From Physcia stellaris (taxonomy: Eukaryota > Ascomycota > Lecanoromycetes > Caliciales > Physciaceae), in assembly GCA_018902385.1 (NCBI GenBank), contig JABSSW010000030.1, positions 372,001-436,000 of the forward strand: 64,000 nt of DNA. The letters are read 5' to 3'. The position numbers and the translations under genes are program-made. This document shows, one piece after another, positions 11,111 through 21,440 of the stretch (the first letter of the stretch is position 1; each line of letters starts with the position of its first letter). The notes beneath the pieces are model-generated. The model worked only from the letters and a program-made list of their open reading frames with translations. It ran no database searches and was not told the origin of the DNA.

Positions 11111-12637
11111 ATTTCCAGCGCTAGCAGCAGTGTCAGCGTAGGCGTTGTGGATGGGTCCTTGGCATGTGTAACCATAAGAATTCACACGAGTCATAGCTAC
11201 ATAGCTACTGGCAGGAGGCTTGAGGGTGGTTCGGGCGGGTGAGGGTGACGGGCTGGGATGGGATTTGACTGAGCCTGGCTAAGGCGGCGGCTTAGGCAAT
11301 GTGGCAGGAATTACGACTCTTCAGGCTCTGCTGACGCAGATAGACTGGTAAGGAAAGCTCCCAAAGCAGGATCACGACAAGCCTTTCGTGTGTGCAAGCA
11401 AACACCAACCAGACAAGATGGGTAAACTCTAATTGGAGAATATGAAGAGCCGGCGCATAGAAACAGGTCGGAAAGCTGGAAATCGAACCATCATCGAAAC
11501 GAACAGAACGAGAAGAAGAGAATTATACGGGCTTTTGCAAGCTAATTCTGCATTCAGCAACCGAGTGACACCATGATCGATCCATCTCTCGGCGTCTGCC
11601 TTGTCCTCATGCGCTGCCATCGTGGAATTCGGAAGCTTGTGGACGAATGCAGTGCGGAGTTGCGCTCCTGCGCGTAGAGTTCCAGCAGCGTCCCATGGTT
11701 TGGCGTGGTCGCAGCGGTGCTATTGTTGAGGTCGAGGGGTCATGTGGGCCCCGCTTCAGCTCTGAAGGGAATGATTTCTAGAGCTCCTCGACAATTCATT
11801 GATATCTGGAGCTCGTAGATTATCAACGGGCTTAGAACTCCGAGAGAAGGTACTACATTTTGTTACACGAAAGAAGGGTCTCTCCTATTCTAGTCTCGTC
11901 CAGATGGATTTCAACTCCAGTTGGTAGCAGACTATGGGCTTGCATCTCTTCTCAGAACTCTAACGGTCCAGAGGGAACTGTTTTGTTTCAAGGACTGAAC
12001 CATGGAGCACGTTCAGTTACCAGACACACTGTCTCTGGTAGGTGTGCGGCGTCAAGAGACGAATTTACCGTAGTGTAGAGAAGCCGGAATTCTCCAAATA
12101 CTGAGCAAATTCCTGATTCAATAACCTCCACGACGTGGCAAATGTCATCAGGCTGACAACTACAGCCACTGATCAGTATGTCATGGACACGATTGAGACT
12201 TTGATGTATCAGAGGAACCCATCGCTTTGCGGAAAACCGCCTTTCAGGAAATTTCATGGGAATCCTTCGAGATGAAGTCGTCTGAAGGCAACTGCTGCCG
12301 AGGCTCGGCATAGAGTAGAACTAGCTCGGCTTCTTTCCGCGTCTCACAGTGAGAGTTAGAGTACATGTATCAATCAAGCGATAATGCTCGGTCAAAATCT
12401 TGCCATCGACTCTCTTCAAATGAGTATCGTTGTGGTCGAATCTCATCTAGTCATACTTCCAAACACTGTGTGCTAGATAATCCTTACTGTCCGTTCCGTA
12501 ATTCTGGTAGTGTACTCCGTCCAGTAGTTAACACGCTCTCGTTGCCATAATCGTCATTGCCGTCATGCACTTTCTTACTCATCTGACTGCTTCCAATCTC
12601 TGTTCAATTCCATCTTTCTTTCTCTTGGGCCGTCAAT
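11111..12637. other. intergenic upstream of galactokinase
   Basis: About 1.5 kb with no frame that looks like a gene on either strand. The last ~100 bases before the galactokinase ATG are pyrimidine-rich (CTTTCTTTCTCTTGG) and represent its leader. I could not identify a galactose-responsive site with confidence. Confidence 0.45.
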
Positions 12638-14297
12638 ATGACTGCCAATACTATGGGTGAACCTGTTCCTACCATTAACAACCTTGAAGCTCTCTATCCG
12701 CCTGAAAACCTTGCCACGCAGATGCGACGATGGGATCGTCTTTACAAGAAATTTTCCTCACTTTACAATGCCATCAATCCTCAATTTGTAGCTCGCTCTC
12801 CAGGCCGAGTCAATATTCTGGGCGAGCACATCGACTACTCACTCTACGAAGTCCTTCCAATGGCCATTCTATCAGATGTTTTAGTAGCCATGTCTACCTC
12901 TTCCCCAAACCGTGGTACCCAGGAAGCAAATATATCGATCTCAAACATCGATTCTGAGAAATACCATCCTGCAGAATTCTCAATTCCTAGCAAAGGGGGT
13001 ATCGAGGTTGATGCATCAAACCATTCGTGGAGCAACTACTTCAAGGCTGGCTGTAAAGGCGCCCTGGAGCTTCTTCGCCGAAAGAATCCTAGTTTCCAGC
13101 CACTCAACATGTCCGTTCTAGTTGATGGTAATGTACCCGCAGGTGGAGGTCTCTCCAGCTCCGCCGCCTTCGTCTGTGCTTCCGCCCTCGCCGTTCTTCG
13201 TGCTCATGGCGAAACCAGCATCATCAAAAAGGAGCTCGTTGAGCTAGCCATCGTTTCCGAGCGCTCCGTAGGCGTCAACAGCGGTGGCATGGACCAGTCC
13301 GCTTCCGTGTTCTCTATCCGTGGCGATGCGCTGAGCGTTTCCTTCTCCCCTGAACTCCACGCCGAAGCCATCGCCTTCCCGAAGCTAGATCCACCCATCA
13401 CATTCATGATAGCACAGAGCTTCGTCGTGAGTGACAAGCACGTCACAGCACCCGAATGCTACAACCTACGCGTGGTAGAATGCACGCTAGCTGCAGAAGT
13501 CCTTGCCCAAGCTCTCGATCTCACACTGCCAGACGATACATCGCCATTAGGCCGCAGTCTCCGCACCCTCCAGGCCGAGTACTTCAGCACCTCAAAATCC
13601 CAATCCTCGCCCGACTACTCCGACCCATCCTACAAAAAGCAACTAGAGCAAATGCTCGAACTCACCAACCAACATCTCACCAAGACCACAGGCTACACCC
13701 GCTCCGACATCGCCTCGCTCCTGCACATCTCCGTCGACGAACTATCCTCCCGCTACCTAACCAAATTCCCCATCCGCACCACCCACTTCCACCTCTACCT
13801 CCGCGCCAAACACGTCTTGAGCGAAGCCCTCCGCGTCCTCGAATTCAAATCCCTACTCATGACCCGTCCGCCCCCTTCAGACCTCCTGCCCCGTCTCGGC
13901 GCTCTCATGAACGAGACGCAGACCTCGTGTAGAGAAGTCTATGACTGCTCTTGTCCGGAGCTGGATCAATTGTGTGAAATTGCGCGCGAGGCGGGTGCGT
14001 ACGGGAGCCGATTAACGGGCGCGGGGTGGGGTGGGTGTACGGTGCATTTAGTACCGAAGGAGAAGGTGGAGGTTGTGAAACAGGCGTGGGTGGAGAAGTA
14101 TTATCGGAAACGGGAGCCGATGATTAGTGAGGAGAAGTTAGAGGAGGCGGTCGTGGTTAGTGAGCCAGGGCAGGGGAGTGTGATGTGAGTGCTTTCTCCC
14201 CCTCTCTTCTTGGGGTCCGCTCTGCGGTGGTGGGAAAGGAGGGTGGAAGTTGTTATGAGCGTTCACTGATCATCGTTATAGTGTCGAAATGCCATAG
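12638..14297 (+). CDS. GAL1: galactokinase
   Basis: Phosphorylates alpha-D-galactose with ATP to galactose-1-phosphate, the first committed step of the cytosolic Leloir pathway. All GHMP-kinase signatures are present: the galactokinase motif ARSPGRVNILGEHIDYS (residues 52-68), the ATP-binding glycine/serine loop PAGGGLSSSAAF (167-178), GMDQSASV with the catalytic Asp, and the C-terminal LTGAGWGGC (459-467). The long frame stops at 14188. However, the stop overlaps a canonical donor, GTGAGT at 14185-14190, and a TTATAG acceptor lies at 14276-14281. Splicing 14185-14281 (97 nt) replaces the last Met by IVEMP and ends at a TAG at 14295-14297. I annotate the spliced form, 520 residues; the unspliced form would be 516. 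No other Leloir genes are adjacent, as usual in filamentous fungi. Confidence 0.95.
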
Positions 14298-14962
14298 TAC
14301 CGTCCTCGAGCGTTAACGGTACCCACATTCTGGACAGTAGAGAAAGTAGGTGAAAAGCAGCAGGCTGCTGATCTAGCGGTATGACTCAACGAGTGGTTAA
14401 TATCAACAATATCCGTTGTGTATCTTGTACAATGTATCTGGCATCTCGGGTCTGGTCAGCCCGCTGGCCCCTAAAGGAGCGTTTTCCTAAAGACTATGAG
14501 TGGGCATGCAGGAGCCAAAACCAATCAACGAGCGTATCTACCGATCTCAACGGAATCACTCTCGTCGTCTCTGCATTAGCACCCTGTCAGACATGGTGAT
14601 ATACCCGGTTCGATGCTCTCGAACACCAGAAGAAACTCAACCGAAAAGACAGCTAGCAACACGAAAGCCATGTTTTTACTGTTCTCTACGAAGTAGATGT
14701 GCTTTTTGGCAGATATGGGATGCGACAGACAAAGTTGAGAACGGCCGCCGTCCTTGCAACTACACGATTTTCTGTTCTAATTCTCCACGAATTGGAGCCT
14801 GGTATTGGCGGGTATGAACAATTATAGGAGGCTTCGCCTGGAATTGCATGACGGTATAAGGTTCGCAGGCGTGATACGAGTTACCTCTTTGATAGAGATG
14901 AAGATCTCGGGTGAAACTACAGCCTCGCTGAGAACATCCAACATCGAAAGCTTTCTGGTCTT
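14298..14962. other. intergenic between convergent genes
   Basis: The region between the 3' ends of galactokinase and MCM10. It presumably holds both terminators. Short plus-strand frames at 14381-14817 have no recognisable content. Confidence 0.45.
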
Positions 14963-17377
14963 CTACACAACTTCCAGCTCATCCTCACTATCATCCCCCG
15001 TCCTCCCCGCCTCCTCCAACCACACATCCCCACCACCACTCTCTCTGCCCGCCTCCTTAATCCCTTTCGTTGTCACGAACCTCGTCTTCTTCCTACCCCC
15101 TCCCTTCTCCTCGCCCGTCCCCCACGCCTCCCCCGCCTTCCTCTTCTTCAGCGGGCTGAGATGTACATCCTTGGCTTTATTGCCCATCAGTCCCAACTCT
15201 CTAGCATCCACCGCCTCCCCCATCGCCGACGAACTCTGAGTAGCACTGGTGGTGGAAGTGGGATTATGTTTCCGGCGAAGGTACTCAGCAGCCATACCAT
15301 TGCCCCCCTCGCCGAGCTTCTGAGCGATAGAGCGCTCCTTTTCAAGGTCAGCGAGGCGTTTGCGCGCACGCTCTTCTTTCGTGCCGCCCCTCTCAATCCC
15401 CATCCCCGCGCCTTCGGCGTCGAGTAGACTGGCTGTGCTGCGCTCAAATCCTGCAGCTCGCGGGGCGATGAAGTAGTTTGAGCCCAGGTGGCGGTCATAC
15501 TGTTTCCCCTCTTTCAACAACCCATCATCTCTCCCCGTTCCCCTTTCTCGGCTTTTTTGGCCACCACCGCCGCCGCCGCCGCCCCAAAACCCAGTCCTTC
15601 CCCCACCCTTACCTCTAGGCCCAAAAGGAGCAGAAGTTCCATTAACCTCCATCCGCCCAGCTTTCGTTCTCTCCACAACGCGATCAACATGGAATTCGCA
15701 CACGGAGGTGTGTCGCTTGTCAACCCAAGTACCGCACTGTTTCCCATCCCTCTTCGTCGCACTACACCAGCCCAGATCCCTCACGGTCCCAATCTCAAGC
15801 ACCGTATCATCGCTGCTATTCAGTGTCAGACTAAACCTCCCCGTATCCGCTTTGCCAGGCGGAGGAGGCATGATGCTAGGGTTCAGAATCGCGACCAGCG
15901 TTCCAGGCGTTAGTTTCCAGAAGCGGGTGTAGGCGGTGGTGAAGAGGTAGAGGTCGAGCGTCCATTTCAGATCCGTGAGGGTGAGCACCATGAACTTGCC
16001 GCGGGCGTTTTGCTCGCTTTCTGCTGCTTCGGCTGTTGAGGTCGTTTCGGAGGTTGTGGTTTTATGGGCGTCTTTGTGGGATAACGGAGAGGACTTGGAG
16101 GCGATGGCCGCGAGGACGATGAAGTCGGTGTCGTATTCTGGAGGAAGGGTGTACGAGGGGGAGTGGACGTGGCGGAGGAGGTCGGGGAGTAGCAGAGTGG
16201 GTTTTGAGCCGAAGGTTCGGGTAAGAAAGGGGTGCGGGAGGATGCGTTTGGAGAGGTGGAGCTGGGAGAAAGGGTCGTAGTGCGTGGTGTCTGAACAAGG
16301 GGGATCTAAGGATGACGATGGTGTTGAGGAGTTTGGACAATCGGTTATCGTTCCACCAGCGGATGATGGATTGGGTGATTGGGCACGTGTAGAGGGCGGG
16401 TCAGGCAGTTGTTTTCGTGGAGGCCGGTCGTTTGATGTAGTCGGGACAGTGTGATTTCGGGCAAGTTCTCCGTTGGGCCTGTTGACTGCTTTCAGGACTT
16501 CGTCTCTGGAGAATCCAACATTTCTCGCGACCACCTTCTGCTGGTCCTTGGCCACCTGCTTATTGGCTGCATCCTTGAATGTCTCAATCTCATGGTCCCG
16601 TGTCCCAAACCCGGTGCTTCTCTGACTTCGGACCCTGTTGGCTCGATCTTTCTGCTCCTTATCTAGCTGTCTGGTCTCCGCAATCCGCTCGCTGAATGAC
16701 TTCGGTTTTGCCGGTGATTCTCGATGAGAGCTCGCAAAGCTACTGGGGAGAGTAGTATGTCCGGATCCGTTCGTAGTCGTCCTACGACTTACAAAAGGAT
16801 CGTCGTCTCTTGTCCTTTGGCTTTGCGAGATCGGCGGTCTCTTTAATGACACATTACGCCCTTTCAGTCCCTTGTCGATGCCTAAAAGAACCCTTCCGGG
16901 AGATTTTGCTTCTTCAAGCGGCCTCTCTTTGCGGGCTGGCGAAACCGGTATCTGAACCCCTGAGGATGACTTAGGGCGCAGCTCCTCAAATTGGCATTGC
17001 TGGCGCGGCTTCGTGACTGAATTTGCTCGGTACTTAGGCTCAATTGGTCTTTCGTTCTCGATGTCCGAGCTGGTTGACGCAGCCTTGGCCTTCTTCTGCT
17101 GTAGTCTCTTGAGCTTCAAGCGCGCCTCGATAGCATCTAGGCGTAGCTGCAGAGTCTCTTCATCTTCTTCGTCCTCCTCATGGACTTTTCCGTCCCCTTC
17201 AAGCCTTCTTTGTACGCGACTGAGACTAGGTTTTGTGGCAGACTTCTTCAGAGGTGATGGCGAGGGTGAGGTTCGGTCGTTGTATCGGCGTAACTTATTG
17301 CGGCCACCGGGAGAGCTGAGTAGTGCCTCGTGCGGCGAGCGCGGAGGCCACCTGGGCTCATTGGTGCTGACAGCCAT
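14963..17377 (-). CDS. MCM10: DNA replication initiation factor Mcm10
   Basis: 804 residues in one frame. Mcm10 loads onto the CMG helicase (Cdc45-MCM-GINS) at origins, activates it and binds ssDNA and polymerase alpha. An N-terminal coiled coil (~75-100, LRLDAIEARLKLKRLQQKKAK) could mediate oligomerisation. Basic, phospho-rich sequence follows to ~365. An OB-fold spans ~370-530 (KFMVLTLTDLKWTLDLYLF, then TRFWKLTPGTLVAILNP). The Mcm10-type CCCH zinc finger follows directly, with C538, C548, C560 and H563 (DLGWCSATKRDGKQCG). The C-terminus is basic with a KKRK-type nuclear signal (PLKKRKAGE) and ends in an acidic DDSEDELEVV tail. Length and domain order fit fungal Mcm10. It is divergent from RNase H2B, with a shared promoter that carries an MluI cell-cycle box. 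Confidence 0.93.
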   Translation of the reverse strand: MAVSTNEPRWPPRSPHEALLSSPGGRNKLRRYNDRTSPSPSPLKKSATKPSLSRVQRRLEGDGKVHEEDEEDEETLQLRLDAIEARLKLKRLQQKKAKAASTSSDIENERPIEPKYRANSVTKPRQQCQFEELRPKSSSGVQIPVSPARKERPLEEAKSPGRVLLGIDKGLKGRNVSLKRPPISQSQRTRDDDPFVSRRTTTNGSGHTTLPSSFASSHRESPAKPKSFSERIAETRQLDKEQKDRANRVRSQRSTGFGTRDHEIETFKDAANKQVAKDQQKVVARNVGFSRDEVLKAVNRPNGELARNHTVPTTSNDRPPRKQLPDPPSTRAQSPNPSSAGGTITDCPNSSTPSSSLDPPCSDTTHYDPFSQLHLSKRILPHPFLTRTFGSKPTLLLPDLLRHVHSPSYTLPPEYDTDFIVLAAIASKSSPLSHKDAHKTTTSETTSTAEAAESEQNARGKFMVLTLTDLKWTLDLYLFTTAYTRFWKLTPGTLVAILNPSIMPPPPGKADTGRFSLTLNSSDDTVLEIGTVRDLGWCSATKRDGKQCGTWVDKRHTSVCEFHVDRVVERTKAGRMEVNGTSAPFGPRGKGGGRTGFWGGGGGGGGQKSRERGTGRDDGLLKEGKQYDRHLGSNYFIAPRAAGFERSTASLLDAEGAGMGIERGGTKEERARKRLADLEKERSIAQKLGEGGNGMAAEYLRRKHNPTSTTSATQSSSAMGEAVDARELGLMGNKAKDVHLSPLKKRKAGEAWGTGEEKGGGRKKTRFVTTKGIKEAGRESGGGDVWLEEAGRTGDDSEDELEVV

Positions 17378-17688
17378 TGAAAGATATTTTCGATGACTTC
17401 GTTATTCAATGGTGCGGGTCTGATCCATGGATAATTTATTTCCCTACCTCCATTACCTCGCCAACACAAGATAAGTCACTGTTTTTCTGGTGTGCATGAT
17501 CATCAAAGCTAGGAATTGAATCCACAGGGTCGCTGTAAGCGTACCCGAATGAAGGTTACTTGGAGTGTTGAGGGATGTCCCGTCGATGATCAAGCGGTTT
17601 GATTGGATGACGCGTCTGAACCTTGGCGCGTAAAATCGCGTCCACCTGAGCTTTGATGTCTCCCTGCTCTGTTCGACGTTCGGTCAGG
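17378..17688. promoter_or_regulatory. divergent MCM10 / RNase H2B promoter with MluI cell-cycle box
   Basis: A 311-bp region between two replication/repair genes. ACGCGT (MluI cell-cycle box, the MBF target of G1/S genes) lies at 17610-17615, palindromic as GACGCGTC. An E2F-like TTGGCGCG follows at 17623-17630 and a further CGCG at 17637-17640. The sites lie ~75 bp upstream of the RNase H2B start and ~230 bp upstream of MCM10. An upstream ATG at 17656 is in frame with RNase H2B, so the exact start is uncertain. Confidence 0.6.
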
Positions 17689-19056
17689 ATGAAGACTCGC
17701 TCGAGAGTCACAACAGTGGACGCTGAGCTAAAGTCTACCATGTCCAAAAGTGTGATAAACCAGACACAAGATGTTCTACATCTCATGATTTTGCCTGAGG
17801 GAACGTCCTCGCAGGCCCGGATTTGCACATTATCCCACCCCAGAACTTCTACACCATGCCGCTACTACTTCTGTCCGGAGAAAGGCTTGTATGAGTTCAC
17901 AAGGATAGCGGCACCAAAATCAGCGCGCCATTCCTGGCTTCTGGGGCAGCAGTCTGGTGAAGTAGATAGTGCTAATTCTAAGCTTACTCCTACCAAGCAG
18001 ATACAAGACGGAACTCCACAATCTCCAATTGCTTCTTCATCTGAAGATGTAGCTTCACGACCTGTCTCAAATGGCTATGTCATCAAAAATCCAGAGCTTA
18101 TAGTCGCGACGCCACTTGACCCTGTCTTCCTCATTATTCCAGCCCTCTACGCCAACTCGGCTCTGAAGTCCCACTCTCGGAAAGGTTTGTTCTTGTCGGT
18201 GGACGACATACTCGAAGCGCCCGAGGAGGGTTCCAAGCATTTCAAAGCCATCTCGAGTAACAACCGTTTTCGGGTTGCGATCGAGTCTCGGATACAAAGT
18301 ATTTGTGATACCGTCGAAGCTGGCGATGAATCGATGTTCAGGCTGAGCTCTGAGAAGCTTCTGGCTGATCTTGTGGCAAAGGCGAGAAAAATGGTAGGAA
18401 TTGGATTACCCGCAAGCATGGAGGATAAATTTGTCTGCAGAGCACTAGAGAGACCTGTCATGGCGCTGAAGCGGGAGCAAAGCTCGCTGTCAGAGACGAC
18501 GAAATTGCCCTCGGAGGACTCAACTGCCACGGAATCTGCCGCGCCCAGCCGACTTGATTCTCAAGAGAGCAGTAATACATCCTTGACGATGGAATCTGAG
18601 ATTTCGTCAACCACAGAGCTCACAACTCCCTGCCTGGATGCTGCAGTAAAGGGTTCTAGCGTATGTCATGGGCTCCTAAGGCTGCGAGTAGCATTGTCTT
18701 ACATGCTATCCTCATATTTTCCACACGATCTCGCTACACAGCTGAATGCTATACTTGCTTCAGCGGATAGCCCAATCGACTTCAAACCTCTTGATGAAGA
18801 GCTCGCAACCATCGCTAAGATGCGCTCCGAAGCATTGGCCTCACGTTCATTGTCCGACTTCAGCCGAAAGCGAAGCGCAGACAATGATGAAGCCGCGGAT
18901 CTCAGGGCCGAGAAGAAGGCCAAGAAGGAAGAAGATGAAAGGAAGAAGAAAGCTGGCGACACTCGGGGGCTACGAGACCTGAAAAAGGTCGATACCAGTG
19001 GCATGAAGAAGATGAGTGACTTTTTCGGCAAGAAGCCTGCAGTGAAGAAGAAGTGA
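17689..19056 (+). CDS. RNH202: ribonuclease H2 subunit B
   Basis: 455 residues from ATG 17689 (MKTRSRVTTV). The start is chosen because fungal homologues begin with a short TRS-type basic stretch, but ATG 17656 is in frame and possible. The Ydr279/RNASEH2B fold is recognisable: an N-terminal triple-barrel part (DVLHLMILPEGTSSQARICT, CRYYFCPEKGLYEF) and the wHTH segment starting DPVFLIIPALYANS and FLSVDDILEAPE. RNase H2 removes RNA and single ribonucleotides from genomic DNA. Subunit B is a non-catalytic partner of subunits A and C. A low-complexity Ser/Thr/Glu insert spans ~265-320. The C-terminus is lysine-rich and contains KKMSDFFGKK, which matches a PCNA-interacting (PIP) box; human RNASEH2B also has a C-terminal PIP box. 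Divergent from MCM10. Confidence 0.88.
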   Translation: MKTRSRVTTVDAELKSTMSKSVINQTQDVLHLMILPEGTSSQARICTLSHPRTSTPCRYYFCPEKGLYEFTRIAAPKSARHSWLLGQQSGEVDSANSKLTPTKQIQDGTPQSPIASSSEDVASRPVSNGYVIKNPELIVATPLDPVFLIIPALYANSALKSHSRKGLFLSVDDILEAPEEGSKHFKAISSNNRFRVAIESRIQSICDTVEAGDESMFRLSSEKLLADLVAKARKMVGIGLPASMEDKFVCRALERPVMALKREQSSLSETTKLPSEDSTATESAAPSRLDSQESSNTSLTMESEISSTTELTTPCLDAAVKGSSVCHGLLRLRVALSYMLSSYFPHDLATQLNAILASADSPIDFKPLDEELATIAKMRSEALASRSLSDFSRKRSADNDEAADLRAEKKAKKEEDERKKKAGDTRGLRDLKKVDTSGMKKMSDFFGKKPAVKKK

Positions 19057-20108
19057 ATACGTTCATGTTATGAGATCTGGAAGAAATTGAAATCAGCTAA
19101 CTATTTGCTGTTCTTGGAGAATGCGTACTTTCTTTCACGTTTTCAAATTTATCATCCTCGCTCCAGTTTTAGGACATCCTGCAGACAATTTTCAGATATT
19201 TCCCGCGAAGGAAACTCAGTCAGGCACTCACCTGGGAACAACCTCCCCTGATGAAGACGATGCCCGGCTCCAGTTCTGCTGTCAGGGAAGGTGCTTCGTC
19301 CCTCAAGTTATTCTACTAAATTCAGGGATTCGGACTGGAACGATTATGCTCTCATGAATCACGGCTTCGTCAAGGCTTCTAAATCAAAATGGACTACCAC
19401 AACATCGCTGGATGTGTGAGCGGCGAGTTTATTGGGGCAAGGCAGCACCCTCGGCTTACTTATTCCGCTGTCCTGCCCATCTGAGCATTCGCCAAAAGCT
19501 TACCATCGTGCCAAAGTCAGACTCCTTGAGGTGAAGGTTATGTGGCGCTGAAAGGACTGTCAATGTGAGCACTTGCGTTTTCGAAGAAGTCAAGAGCTAG
19601 AAGCTGTGTGGGAGATTACATGATGCCAAGGTAAAGCATCAGACGTGTGGTGAGTGTGGTGATTATCGGTAGGAGGCATTTTCCTCAACCGGAGAGATGG
19701 AGTATTGATGAGACTCATGTGCCATTTACCTCTCGTTGGTCTAGGCAGTCGCTGCTCACTCACTCGCCCTGGTTAAGATTGAGCACCGAAACGACACAAA
19801 CACGTTGAAGCCCGACTTGGGAACGGGATAAGTTCCAAAGATCCTTTCATATCACATACAGCCATTCGTTGTCGCCAACCAGGGTACCATATCTTCTTCC
19901 CAATTTACGCGCACTCGGTACTCAGCTTTGTCCCGGGCGAGTGGTTTAACTACAGGGGGCGCCGTTAGGCTCAAGTTTACCTTCCATCAACGTGGCTGCA
20001 CAGAGTGCTCTTACCTTCTTAGGATTGAATACATAGCTTGCTCCGTTCAAATCTTGTCTCCATTCATCATATCCTATCGGTCATTTCTGGCCTGGTTCAT
20101 CAGTGGTG
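19057..20108. other. intergenic up to the transposon island
   Basis: About 1 kb of normal composition downstream of RNase H2B. No supported gene. Composition drops abruptly to very AT-rich just inside the inverted repeat that begins at 20109. Confidence 0.5.
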
Positions 20109-20200
20109 ATCCCCTCCGCATCCAATTAGTGAAATTTAGCGTGTTTTCACGCGATCTTTCCTTTCCCACTTCAATCACCATTACTCCATCAAATTTACGT
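20109..20200 (+). repeat. left terminal inverted repeat
   Basis: About 92 bp that matches the reverse complement of 41403-41495 over its full length with few differences (outer ~40 bp nearly identical). It is much less AT-rich than the island it bounds. Confidence 0.85.
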
Positions 20201-20646
20201 GTATATGTGTATAATTCAGTGAAGAAATTCGATAATATATAAACATACAATAATTGAAATATGATTACATTCGAAATTCGTTTGAAATCACTAAATCATT
20301 TTCAAATGTTTCGAAACGTTTTCAAATTTCTCTATTGATCAAAACACTCGTATAATCATTTTTTCGAATTATAATAACTTTTGAAACATTCATGTGACAA
20401 ACATAAATTCATTTTACATGTCATACAATAATCAAACGTTTTACGACTCGAACGATATTGTATATTGACATTTTTGAAAATAAATGTTTGACGTTTTCGA
20501 AATTTGATGTGAAAATTGATCGAACAATCATTTCACATACAATAGATCGATTTGACACACTTTGACGACTGATGTATGATATTTGAATTTCGTAAAAATT
20601 TATCAATCAATTTTGAATAAATACACGTCGATTTCGATGATCAAAA

Positions 20647-20829
20647 TGTGACGAGCATATTATGTGTTGAAATTCTAATAAATGTTTGAATTTTTATTTT
20701 ATCACATCGAAATTCGAATTCGAATCTCGTTATGATTAAATCTTCTACATATGTTTTGTCAGATTTCAGTAGTTAGTTTTGCAATTTAGAATTCTGTTGT
20801 TTACTATCATCATTGCATGACATTTTACA
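20647..20829 (+). repeat. LTR of element B, left copy
   Basis: 183 bp, begins TGTGACGA and ends TTTTACA; pairs with 39703-39885. Confidence 0.9.
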
Positions 20830-21208
20830 TTATTTTAGACTTTTACAAAACTCATCGAAATATGTTTTCGTACATGTTTCAATCATAATTTGAAACAGAC
20901 AATTGAATCGAGCATTGCGTATTTCGCAACAGAATTTCGTCGATCAAAATCAAATATTTAAATTATCAACGAATTTCGATTTTTTCATTTTACACGTTTA
21001 TTCAAATCTATACATTTATTTATCGCTCGTTTGTGATACGCGAAATTAAACAAACATTCACATTTTTTTTCAAAAAGTCGATTTCGAAACATCAAATTCA
21101 AATTTCAAAATTTTTTCGAAATTTCAATATTTGATCAATCAACATCAATATTCGAATCATTTTCAATATTCGAAAATTCTTTCGATTCATATCTATTGAT
21201 CATTATCA

Positions 21209-21440
21209 TGAGTCGTGCTTGAATAGACGTATTATTGATTAATTAAACGAAAACAATAAGTTTGCAAAAACAAATAGATACAAAATGATGAAATTGTAAA
21301 CAATGTGCGAACGTCAAATTTCAAATCACGCTAATCTCGTCAAAGAATTAAAACATAATTCGATTCAAACATATTTGTTTAATCATTTATCATATTCACT
21401 ATTTATTTGTCAAATTTATTTGTCAGACATGTTCGTAACA
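21209..21440 (-). repeat. LTR of element A, left (3') copy
   Basis: 232 bp; pairs with 27670-27901. In coding orientation it starts TGTTACGA and ends CA. Confidence 0.92.

Noticed and set aside
14580-14640. GGTTCGATGC resembling a tRNA B box
   Set aside because: No A box, acceptor stem or clover-leaf pairing around it. I found no tRNA gene anywhere in the window, and no CRISPR array.
15488-15913. Plus-strand 141-codon frame
   Set aside because: Antisense of MCM10; no domain or independent start context.
20421-20606. Minus-strand frame that might be the C-terminal part of the piggyBac-like transposase
   Set aside because: Position and strand fit, but I could not see a convincing motif in such AT-shifted sequence.
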